Of a DNA stretch of 14,945 nucleotides, positions 1 through 6,781 are shown piece by piece. Positions within the stretch are counted from its first letter, which is position 1; each line of letters opens with the position of its first letter. Source of the DNA: CAVSWN01 sp046728115. Its GTDB lineage: Bacteria; Acidobacteriota; Vicinamibacteria; Vicinamibacterales; CAVVIG01. The stretch spans positions 1 through 14,945 of the forward strand of contig JBKPDW010000138.1 in assembly GCA_046728115.1 (NCBI GenBank), read 5' to 3'. The position numbers and the translations under genes are program-made. The notes beneath the pieces are model-generated. The model worked only from the letters and a program-made list of their open reading frames with translations. It ran no database searches and was not told the DNA's origin.

Positions 1-276
1 GCTCGATACGTCGTAGGCGCGAAGCAGATTGATGCGACCGACCGGCTGGTTGGAGTTCCAGGCGTAGTAGCCGTCGAAACCGACCCCGAATACGATGCCT
101 TCCAGAGCCGAGCGTTCGGGCGGCGGCGCCTGCGGATCCGACGCATCGGCAGGGGGATTCGGCGTGGACCCGTCCTGCTCCGTGTGTGCCGCTGCCGCGG
201 TACCCCACGACACGAAACCGACAATCACGATTACCGCGACGACCGCTCGCGCCGTGACGTACGAACTCGAGGGCAT
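1..276 (-). CDS. Outer-membrane beta-barrel porin, OmpL/BBP2-like (5' part only)
   Basis: Only the first 92 codons are in the window; the gene continues past the left edge. The product starts with a signal peptide: a hydrophobic stretch at about residues 10-23 and an Ala-rich cleavage region near residues 26-31. A Pro/Asp-rich linker follows (about 35-58). Then comes a segment with GFDGYYAWNSNQP and GRINLLRAYD (about 66-89), which resembles the first strands of the OmpL-like porin-2 (BBP2) family common in Acidobacteriota. I chose the ATG at 276 because GGGAG lies 8 nt upstream; an in-frame ATG at 291 would add five residues (MGAAF). Its promoter carries the same 11-bp repeat array as the USP gene, which suggests control by the adjacent KdpE-like regulator. 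The role as a diffusion porin for ions or small solutes is inferred; the barrel itself is not visible. Confidence 0.72.
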   Translation of the reverse strand, partial: MPSSSYVTARAVVAVIVIVGFVSWGTAAAAHTEQDGSTPNPPADASDPQAPPPERSALEGIVFGVGFDGYYAWNSNQPVGRINLLRAYDVSS

Positions 277-303
277 GAACGCAGCTCCCATGTGACGTTT
301 CTC

Positions 304-363
304 AGCATAGGAACCGCGGCCTAAAAGCGGGCCTAAATCGAGCTAAAAACTGGCTTAAAAGCT
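304..363 (-). promoter_or_regulatory. Porin promoter with four ~11-bp direct repeats (candidate response-regulator operator)
   Basis: Read on the minus strand there are four T-rich direct repeats: TTTTAAGCCAG (360-350), TTTTTAGCTCGA (349-338), TTTAGGCCCGC (337-327) and TTTTAGGCCGC (326-316). Their spacing averages 11 bp, about one helical turn. The last core, TTTTAGGC (326-319), is followed by 9 nt and then TATGCT (309-304), a candidate -10 box. No normal -35 hexamer is present; the last repeat sits where it would be, as in PhoB-type activated promoters. The same core, spacing and -10 position recur at 3052-3107. Binding by the KdpE-like regulator is inferred. Confidence 0.65.
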
Positions 364-379
364 AGCGAGGCTCCGCCTC
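357..379 (-). terminator. Weak terminator-like hairpin after the response regulator gene
   Basis: On the minus strand GAGGC, a GGA loop and GCCTC (379-367) form a 5-bp GC-rich stem. A short T run (TTTT at 360-357) follows after GCTAGC. It starts about 27 nt after the regulator stop codon. The stem is short and the T run is also part of the first operator repeat, so termination here may be partial. Confidence 0.35.
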
Positions 380-405
380 AGACCATCGAGAAGAAACTGC
401 ACGGT

Positions 406-1104
406 CTAGGCGGGGACGCTCACGAGGCGGTAACCGACGAACGGCTCGGTGATCAGGTAGCGTGGATTGCTCGCGTCGGGTTCGATCTTCTTACGCAGCT
501 GTGCCATCAGCACCCAGAGGTGCTCGGGTTGCTCGACCGCGTTTCCGCCCCAGATCGATTTCAGAATCGTGCGATGCGTGAGGACACGGTCGACGTTGTG
601 TGCGAGCAGCGCGAGCAGTTCGAACTCCTTCGGTGTGAGCCGGATTTCCTCGTCGCCCCGCAGGACGCGCCGCCTGTTGTAGTCGATGACGAGGTCCGCC
701 ACCGCAAGCCGTTCCACTTCGGGTCCAGCGGTATCGTCCAGTCGTCGAAGCGCGACGCGAATGCGCGCGAGCAACTCGTCGGATCCGAACGGCTTCGTCA
801 CGTAATCGTCCGCGCCGATATCGAGGGCTTCGACTTTCTCCGCCTCGGCGCCGCGAGCCGAGAGGATCACGATCGGCGCTTTCGACTCTTTTCGGATGCG
901 GCGGCACACTTCGGTGCCTTCGATATCGGGAAGACCGAGATCGAGAACGATCAGATCGGGGCTGCGGTCCGCGACGGCGCTCAGCGCTTCCCTGCCGGTA
1001 CCGACGACCTCGACGTCGTAGCCCTGGGACCGCAACAACGGCGCCACGGCGCGCTGGATGACCAGCTCGTCGTCCACGAGCAGGATGCGGGATGGTCGAG
1101 TCAT
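406..1104 (-). CDS. kdpE: KdpE-like OmpR/PhoB-family response regulator
   Basis: A 232-residue two-domain response regulator. The receiver domain (about 5-118) has the acidic pair D11/D12, the phospho-acceptor D55 in LIVLDLGLPD, S82 in LSAR and the conserved K104 in DDYVTKPFG. The DNA-binding winged helix (about 130-230) has the KdpE-like stretches RLTPKEFELLALL, a WGGNAVE segment and an LRKKIE...PRYLITE...GYR ending. Length and motif order match KdpE across the whole protein. The start ATG overlaps the kinase stop codon (ATGA), so the two are translationally coupled and should be partners. Phosphorylation by the upstream kinase and binding to the 11-bp repeats at 304-363 and 3052-3107 are inferred. 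No kdpFABC pump genes are in the window; if present they may lie elsewhere or beyond the porin. Confidence 0.88.
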   Translation of the reverse strand: MTRPSRILLVDDELVIQRAVAPLLRSQGYDVEVVGTGREALSAVADRSPDLIVLDLGLPDIEGTEVCRRIRKESKAPIVILSARGAEAEKVEALDIGADDYVTKPFGSDELLARIRVALRRLDDTAGPEVERLAVADLVIDYNRRRVLRGDEEIRLTPKEFELLALLAHNVDRVLTHRTILKSIWGGNAVEQPEHLWVLMAQLRKKIEPDASNPRYLITEPFVGYRLVSVPA

Positions 1105-2594
1105 TTCACTTCGGCGGGGACGACGATCGTGAAGCGAGCGCCGCCATCAGCGCAGTTCTCGGCCGAGATCTCTCCACCCTCGACCGCCAAAAGGCCGCGA
1201 GCGATCGCGAGGCCCATACCTGTACCGGACCTGCGCAGTGTCGCATCGCCACCACGGTAAAACCGTTCGAACAGATGCGGCAAATCACCCGGGGCAATGC
1301 CACTGCCGTGATCGCGGACGCTCAGCGTCAGCCCAGCGTCGGTCACGGTCGCGTGGATCTGGATGCTCGATCCATCCGCTGAATGGTGAGCGGCGTTCTC
1401 CAGCAATTGCGACAACGCCGCAGCAGTCAGGCGGGGATCGAGCCGAACGAGCCGATCCGATACGACCGAGAGTTCTACTGTCCGACCGCGGAGAGCAGGC
1501 TCCACCCGACTTCGCGCGGCATCGACGATTTCAGACGGCGCCACCCACCTCGCATCGCGCGTGACGGCCCCGGCGTCGATTCGTGCCATCTCCAGGATGT
1601 TCTGGAAGAGACGGGTCAGGCGATCGACTTCCGTGGCGATCAGCTCGCTCTGCTCGCGACGCTCCCGCTCGTCGGGCCACGACGACCGCAGGTTGTCGGC
1701 GGCGACGCGGATCGCCGTCAGCGGCGTCCGCAGGTCGTGCCCGAGCGACGCGAGGAGCGCCGATTTGAGCGCTTCGCTCTGACGGGCGAGCTCGGCCGTC
1801 TTTCGCTGATCGAGGAACTGCGCGCGCTCGATCGCGATCGAGACCAGCCCCGCGAGCGCGTCGAGCGTGCCGGCTTCGATTGGGCGCCCCGCCGCAGCAA
1901 ACAACCCGATCGACCGTGTCCCCAGACGAAGCGGAACAACACGCACATCGTGGCCCGCCACGCTCAGCCTGCGGTGCTCGGCGCGGATCTCGTCGCTGGC
2001 GCGGGATCCGTCCCTGGTTTCGACCGCGCTGAGCGCAGCTGAGAGGTCGGCCGAATTCAGTGTCTCCGCTCCCAACGATCCCGATTCGAACGTGATCCAT
2101 TCCGTGTTGCGCAGGACGCAAATCGCCACGTAGTCCAAATCGAACCGCCGCGCGATGAATTTCGCGAGCGATGTGTTCGCGGCTTCCCCGTCCGTGATCA
2201 GGAGGACGTCGCGACTCAGATCGAACAGCCGCGCGACCTCGTCGCGCCGGGTCACGGCTTCCTGTGTGCGGTCCCGCGCGACCGCGGAGAGATTGCTGGC
2301 AACGAGGCTGACGGCGACAAAGGCGAACAGCGCAATCCAGTTCTGCGGGTCGACAATCGTCAGGGTGCCGACGGGCGGCAGGAAGAAGAAGTTGAGCTCG
2401 AGCATGGAGACGAACGAGAGCGTGACCGCCACCCACAGCCGCGCTCGAGCGGCGGTGAACAGAACAACGACAAGATAGCTCAGCGCGACGGTCGTTGCGT
2501 TCGATACCTGCGGCCATTGCCGGAACAGCCAGGTGAAGAGCCCGATCGCGAAGCATCCGATAACCAGACTGCGCGCGTCGGCCGAGACGCTCAT
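1101..2594 (-). CDS. KdpD-like sensor histidine kinase lacking the KdpD N-terminal half
   Basis: A 497-residue membrane histidine kinase. Four hydrophobic segments (about 9-24, 34-49, 53-72 and 84-102) form a KdpD-type DUF4118 membrane module. A GAF-like region follows (about 120-260). The dimerisation/phosphoacceptor helix has H286 in ASLGHDLRTPLTAI, and the ATPase domain has the N box (N400 in LLENAAHHS), G1 (DHGSGIAPGDL) and G2 (SGTGMGL). The order matches the C-terminal half of KdpD. Classical KdpD is about 900 residues, so the ~400-residue N-terminal sensory part (KdpD plus USP domains) is absent; a small USP is encoded separately just upstream. The start ATG at 2594 has no clear Shine-Dalgarno site, but TAGTAT lies 6 nt before it. 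The gene lies 58 nt after the USP gene and overlaps the regulator gene by 4 nt. Confidence 0.88.
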   Translation of the reverse strand: MSVSADARSLVIGCFAIGLFTWLFRQWPQVSNATTVALSYLVVVLFTAARARLWVAVTLSFVSMLELNFFFLPPVGTLTIVDPQNWIALFAFVAVSLVASNLSAVARDRTQEAVTRRDEVARLFDLSRDVLLITDGEAANTSLAKFIARRFDLDYVAICVLRNTEWITFESGSLGAETLNSADLSAALSAVETRDGSRASDEIRAEHRRLSVAGHDVRVVPLRLGTRSIGLFAAAGRPIEAGTLDALAGLVSIAIERAQFLDQRKTAELARQSEALKSALLASLGHDLRTPLTAIRVAADNLRSSWPDERERREQSELIATEVDRLTRLFQNILEMARIDAGAVTRDARWVAPSEIVDAARSRVEPALRGRTVELSVVSDRLVRLDPRLTAAALSQLLENAAHHSADGSSIQIHATVTDAGLTLSVRDHGSGIAPGDLPHLFERFYRGGDATLRRSGTGMGLAIARGLLAVEGGEISAENCADGGARFTIVVPAEVK

Positions 2595-2600
2595 CCGGGC

Positions 2601-2606
2601 ATACTA
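2601..2606 (-). promoter_or_regulatory. Possible -10 box (TAGTAT) 6 nt before the kinase start
   Basis: TAGTAT (2606-2601) followed by GCCCGG and then ATG. The TANNNT pattern and the 6-nt gap match the USP and DUF2007 genes. It may give an internal leaderless transcript for the kinase-regulator pair. No -35 was recognised and TANNNT is a loose pattern, so support is modest. Confidence 0.3.
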
Positions 2607-2652
2607 GTGCAGCGGCAGCTTCGCCGCGTCTTCATTCTGTTGCCTCTGTGGC

Positions 2653-3045
2653 CTACGCCTCCGCGAAAACCGTGTTGTGGCCGATGCGCTCGAGCTCGTC
2701 GGCGATTCGTTGTTCGCGAGTCGGCCACCACCACCGTCGCCGTCCGCCAAGGACGACCATCGAGCGGCCCGGAAGCATCCATCGAAGCGCTTCGTCGTAT
2801 CCGCCGCAGACGCAGAGCCTCACCGTAACATCGACACCAACCTGACGCGCCAGCTGACGGTAGTCATCGACCAGCCTTCCTGCTTCCGCGGATTCGTCAA
2901 CCGATACGACCGACGAATCAGTCTGCGGAACGAGCAGGATCACGCGATCGACGTTCAAGCGCCGCGCGACCTGCCTGGCTTCGATCAGAGCGGCTCGCGT
3001 GCCTTCCTCGGTGGTGGCGATGACCTGCAGTTGCAGGACCTTCAC
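2653..3045 (-). CDS. Small universal-stress-protein-like protein
   Basis: 130 residues in a USP-like alpha/beta pattern. There is a first beta strand (KVLQLQVIAT), a helix rich in Ala/Arg (15-30), a second strand (DRVILLVPQ, about 33-41), a helix (about 53-70), VDVTVRLCVCGG, and a C-terminal MVVLGGRRRWWWP region followed by a helix. The usual nucleotide-binding GxxG-X9-GS signature is not obvious, so ATP binding is doubtful. The size fits a single USP domain. Because the next gene is a KdpD-like kinase lacking its N-terminal sensory half, this may supply the missing USP module in trans; this is inference. The start is GTG at 3045. CGAGGG abuts it, too close for a good ribosome site, while TATCGT lies 6 nt upstream, which suggests a leaderless mRNA. 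The promoter carries the four-repeat operator. Confidence 0.68.
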   Translation of the reverse strand: MKVLQLQVIATTEEGTRAALIEARQVARRLNVDRVILLVPQTDSSVVSVDESAEAGRLVDDYRQLARQVGVDVTVRLCVCGGYDEALRWMLPGRSMVVLGGRRRWWWPTREQRIADELERIGHNTVFAEA

Positions 3046-3051
3046 CCCTCG

Positions 3052-3107
3052 ACGATAGGAGGCAACGCCTAAAATCTGGCCAAAAAGTGCCTAAAAGATG
3101 CGCTAAA
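3052..3107 (-). promoter_or_regulatory. USP-kinase-regulator promoter with four 11-bp direct repeats
   Basis: Minus-strand repeats are TTTAGCGCATC (3107-3097), TTTTAGGCACT (3096-3086), TTTTGGCCAGA (3085-3075) and TTTTAGGCGTT (3074-3064); the last three are spaced exactly 11 bp. The last core TTTTAGGC (3074-3067) is followed by 9 nt (GTTGCCTCC) and TATCGT (3057-3052) as -10. The porin promoter has the same core, the same 9-nt gap and the same TCC before its -10. The site sits between the transporter stop (3113) and the USP start (3045), so the USP, kinase and regulator probably form their own operon, likely autoregulated through the KdpE-like protein (inference). Confidence 0.68.
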
Positions 3108-3112
3108 TCACC

Positions 3113-6100
3113 TCATAACACGGTTCCGTGGAGGATCAGCAGGCCGACGCTGAAGTAGATCACGAGTCCCGTGACATCGACGAGCGTGGCCACGAACGGA
3201 GCGGACGACGCCGCCGGATCGAACCCGAGCCGCCGCAACAGGAACGGGAGCAGCGATCCGATGAGCGTACCCCAGAGCACGACGCCAACCAGGGCCAGCG
3301 CGACGGTGACGGCCACGAGACCCCAATGCTCACCATAGATCGTGGAAAACGCGGACCACACCGCAATCCGGACGAAACCAACGGTCCCAAGAATGGTCCC
3401 GAGCGCCAGGCCTGCCCCGATTTCCCGCCGCATCACTCGCCACCAGTCGCGCAGCGTCACTTCGCCGAGCGCCAGCGCGCGAATCACGAGTGTCGAGGCC
3501 TGTGAGCCCGAATTGCCGCCGCTCGAGATGATGAGCGGCACGAACAGCGCAAGGACTACCGCCCTGGCGATCTCCTTCTCGAAGAAGCCCATTGCTGTCG
3601 CGGTGAGCATCTCGCCCAGGAAGAGAGCAGTCAGCCAGCCGGCGCGCTTCTGCACCATCTTGCGGAACTTGATCTCCATGTACGGCTCGTCGAGCGCTTC
3701 GGAACCGCCGAGCCGCTGGATGTCTTCGGTCGCCATCTGTTCGGCGACGTCCAGCACGTCATCGACGGTCACGATGCCGATGAGCACGCCAGCCGTGTCG
3801 GTCACCGGCAAGGCGGTTCGATCCTCTGCTCGGAACACACGCACGGCCGTTTCCTGGGCGTCCGTGGCTTTCAGCGCGACGAAACGCCGATCCATCAAGC
3901 TCTTCACGGTGTTCTCAGGCGCCGTCAGCAGAAGCTCGCGGATGCGGATGTCGTCGATCAACTGTCCATTGTCGTCGACCACATAGATCACGTTGAGCGT
4001 TTCGCTGTCCCGGCCGTGCCGGCGGATGTGATCGAGCACCTGCGTGACGGTCCAGTCCTCCTTCACGCGGATGTAGTGCGGCGTCATCAGACGTCCGATC
4101 GAGCCTTCCGGATATCCGAGCAGCCGCACCGCCTCCGCCCGCTCCTCCGGCGTGAGCAAGGCGAGGAGCTGGCGGGTCGCCTCCGCGGGCAGCTCTTCGA
4201 GCAACGTGGTGCGATCGTCCGGCGCCATGTTGTTCAGGAGCGTCGCCGCTTCTTCCGACGCCATCGCTCGCAGCAAGGCGTTCTGCTCGTCCACCGACAG
4301 GTATGCGAAGGTTCGCGCGGCCGTCGTCCGCGGCAGAATGCGGAACACCAGCACGCGTTCCTCGAGCGAAAGGTCCGCGAGCACCGATGCCACATCGCTG
4401 GGCGGCCGATTGCGAAGCACGTCGCGAAGACGCCCGAAATCGCGTTGACGGATCAGCGGCGCGATTTCGTCGGCGGGTCGCAGCGTGTCGCGCACGACCT
4501 GGAGCGCGGTATCGCGGTTGGGACCGGACAATTCGTGTTCCATATGCAGCAGTGCCGCGCGCACCACATCGCGGTGGTGCACGCTGGGACCAACGGCTCG
4601 GACCACGTCGAGCCAGAGCCGATGGATGTGTGCGTAGTCTTCGGGACCGAGAGCAGGCGCATGGGCGCCCAGGTGATAGGCGGCCGTGCTGCCGCGCGGA
4701 TGGTGGACGACAAGGCGGACATCGACGGCCGACGGCTTGCTCGAGCGCTCCCACGCATCGCCCAGCAGCCGCGCCTGATCGTCGGCCGAAAGGGTTTCCG
4801 ACTCGCCGACGTGAATCTCCGACGACTCGAGGCGCAATGCCGTTTCGATTACGGAGTCGAACACGTTTGCACCGGGAACGATCATCAGTTGAACGGCATG
4901 ACCTTCACGCTCTGCAGCCGCGATCACGGCGGACAGCAGGCGGCGCTCGTCGGCGGTCGCGTGGAGATGCTGCTGCGGATCGTCGGGAACGTCGACGCCT
5001 ACGAGCCGCACCGTCATCGCCACGACGTCGCGATTGCCCGCCGCGCGGAGCGCCGCAATGAGATGCGTCAGCACGTGTGGGCGGCGGACAGGCACCAGGA
5101 AGTTTCCAGGCCGCGCTTCCACCTGACGCAGATCCACATCGTCGGAGGGCAGCAGTTGAAATTCATCGAGAGCTGTGTTGTCGCCCGCGGGCTGCGAGGC
5201 AATCGAGCGTCTCGAGACAGCGAGCGTCATGGTCAGCGCGATGACACACGCAAGAGAGGCAAGCGTCGGCGCGTCGCCTTTCGCGATCAGGCCGCCGATT
5301 GCGATCGACAGGATCACCACAGCCGCGATCAGAGCCATCGGCCACTCGTGGGCGCCGATCCTCAGATTGAACGGCACGCGGTACGCGCGTTTTTCTGGTC
5401 GGGATTTCCGGTAGCGGATGAGAGCAGCCAGCTTGAGAAGGGCCGTCACGAACACAGCCATGGCATAGCCGCGAGCAATCCACGACGTCTCGCCGGCCGA
5501 CACGAGCACGATCAAGACTTGTGCAACTGCGACCGCGTCGACGCTGCGCCACGGCGTTCCGAATCGGTGATGCAGCGCACGCCAGCCGCCGTCCACGATT
5601 CCTTCGTCAGCGAGGCGCCCGATCAGGGCGTGGGCCATCGCCGCGGCCGATCGCATGGTCTTTTCGAGGAAGACCGTTGCTGCAGCCGTCACCAGTGACA
5701 AGAGCAAGACGCGCAGCCACGCCTGGGACGCCAACTCGTACGCCACTCCCGCGAGGGGCGCGTGGCTCCACGCGTCCTTGTCGCGCACCGTCGCGGTGAA
5801 CAGAAACGCCATTCCCGCCGTGAAGACGATGCCGTATGCGCTGACGAACCACGCGACCTTCTGGAGATTGCGGATGCGAGGCTGCTCGAGGTCCAACGCC
5901 GCCTGGTTCAACGACTCGACACTTCCAAGAGCAGCCAGCACGAATCCGAGGCCGGCAGCCAGTGACCGGATTCCGCCAGGGGGTGCTGCGATCAGAGACT
6001 GCGACGACAGCAGCGTCGAGACGGTGGCGGCCAAAGCCAGAAGCGCGAGCACGGCAATTGATGTCCCGATCACCATGGCCATCGTCCGCTCGCGGCTGGA

Positions 6101-6661
6101 ACGACCCTGGCGATGCCTCCACCATACGAAGGCGATCCCGATCAAGGCGAAGGTGACCGGCCCGCTGTCACCGATCAGGCTAGGAGTCTTGACGCCGAGG
6201 GCACTCTCGCCGAACGCCACCAGGTAGTGGCCCGCTACTACGGCCGCCAGCGCGCCGAGCATCAGTCGATCGAGCAGCAGCCCGGAAGCGCCAACGATTG
6301 CCAACCGTTGGCCGAGTGTCTCGCGCACGCTGCCATAGAGACCGCCTCGCACGAACAACGCTCGAGACTCGACGTCGGCGGCGCGCAGAACGAAGGTGAC
6401 GAGCACGACGGCAAGGACGGCCCAGGGTCCTTGCGACCCGAGTGCAGCCCAGGCGACTCCGCCGATGAAGAATGCGGCGCATCCGAGTTCGGCGAGCGCG
6501 CGTGCGGTTGCCCGCCACACTGGCACGTACGAGACGAGCGTCCTCGTGGCGAGAACGACACGAACACGTTGCGACGCTGAAAAATTGGCGATGACCGAAC
6601 CCTTTGTCGGCCTATTCTGACCGCAGAGCGACCTCGAGTGCCAGCGAGCGCGGCGCCTCAC
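3113..6661 (-). CDS. Fusion protein: APC-type permease, USP-like linker and MgtE magnesium channel
   Basis: One uninterrupted 1182-codon frame. Residues ~55-480 hold 10-12 hydrophobic segments of an APC-superfamily permease (SRALFVRGGLYGSVRET at 99-115 resembles the family's conserved cytoplasmic loop; the classical TM1 glycine motif is not clear). Residues ~525-715 look like a soluble USP-type alpha/beta domain. From ~735 a complete MgtE follows: an acidic N domain of helical repeats (735-850), two CBS domains (~856-980) and five membrane helices (~1000-1182). The helices include PLIISSGGNSGSQASTLVIR and the pore Asp D1162 in PFVATLVDVTGL, equivalent to D432 of Thermus MgtE. The MgtE half should conduct Mg2+ gated by cytosolic Mg2+. 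The permease substrate is unknown; an amino acid or an ion is possible. The start is uncertain: GTG 6661 has no ribosome site, and GTG 6526 is an alternative. The gene precedes the USP-kinase-regulator operon by 67 nt. Confidence 0.85.
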   Translation of the reverse strand: MRRRARWHSRSLCGQNRPTKGSVIANFSASQRVRVVLATRTLVSYVPVWRATARALAELGCAAFFIGGVAWAALGSQGPWAVLAVVLVTFVLRAADVESRALFVRGGLYGSVRETLGQRLAIVGASGLLLDRLMLGALAAVVAGHYLVAFGESALGVKTPSLIGDSGPVTFALIGIAFVWWRHRQGRSSRERTMAMVIGTSIAVLALLALAATVSTLLSSQSLIAAPPGGIRSLAAGLGFVLAALGSVESLNQAALDLEQPRIRNLQKVAWFVSAYGIVFTAGMAFLFTATVRDKDAWSHAPLAGVAYELASQAWLRVLLLSLVTAAATVFLEKTMRSAAAMAHALIGRLADEGIVDGGWRALHHRFGTPWRSVDAVAVAQVLIVLVSAGETSWIARGYAMAVFVTALLKLAALIRYRKSRPEKRAYRVPFNLRIGAHEWPMALIAAVVILSIAIGGLIAKGDAPTLASLACVIALTMTLAVSRRSIASQPAGDNTALDEFQLLPSDDVDLRQVEARPGNFLVPVRRPHVLTHLIAALRAAGNRDVVAMTVRLVGVDVPDDPQQHLHATADERRLLSAVIAAAEREGHAVQLMIVPGANVFDSVIETALRLESSEIHVGESETLSADDQARLLGDAWERSSKPSAVDVRLVVHHPRGSTAAYHLGAHAPALGPEDYAHIHRLWLDVVRAVGPSVHHRDVVRAALLHMEHELSGPNRDTALQVVRDTLRPADEIAPLIRQRDFGRLRDVLRNRPPSDVASVLADLSLEERVLVFRILPRTTAARTFAYLSVDEQNALLRAMASEEAATLLNNMAPDDRTTLLEELPAEATRQLLALLTPEERAEAVRLLGYPEGSIGRLMTPHYIRVKEDWTVTQVLDHIRRHGRDSETLNVIYVVDDNGQLIDDIRIRELLLTAPENTVKSLMDRRFVALKATDAQETAVRVFRAEDRTALPVTDTAGVLIGIVTVDDVLDVAEQMATEDIQRLGGSEALDEPYMEIKFRKMVQKRAGWLTALFLGEMLTATAMGFFEKEIARAVVLALFVPLIISSGGNSGSQASTLVIRALALGEVTLRDWWRVMRREIGAGLALGTILGTVGFVRIAVWSAFSTIYGEHWGLVAVTVALALVGVVLWGTLIGSLLPFLLRRLGFDPAASSAPFVATLVDVTGLVIYFSVGLLILHGTVL

Positions 6662-6739
6662 AAGCCGATCTGCGAAGGTGAGAGATTGGCAGGTCCCTGA
6701 AACGCGAAGATCTGACCAAGAACCTGCAACCGAAGAAGC

Positions 6740-6767
6740 GCGCGGATGCGCCCGTGCGCATCCGCGC
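6740..6767 (-). terminator. Strong hairpin terminator after the subtilase gene
   Basis: A perfect 12-bp inverted repeat, GCGCGGATGCGC with a 4-nt loop and its exact complement, starts 14 nt after the protease stop codon on the minus strand. The bases after it (CTTCTTCGG) are only moderately T-rich, so it is a strong stem with a weak tail. The rest of 6662-6739, upstream of the transporter, shows no convincing promoter, operator repeat or riboswitch. Confidence 0.55.
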
Positions 6768-6781
6768 CAGCTTTGGAACCG

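Noticed and set aside
4016..5698. Plus-strand open frame of 560 codons antisense to the transporter fusion
   Set aside because: It mirrors the GC-rich coding frame of a clear MgtE/APC gene, is Arg/His/Gln-rich with no domain, and has no ribosome site.
6600..6740. Possible Mg2+ or c-di-AMP riboswitch ahead of the transporter fusion
   Set aside because: I looked for conserved M-box or ydaO elements and found none; the only structure is the terminator hairpin of the upstream gene, and no TTTTAGGC array is present.
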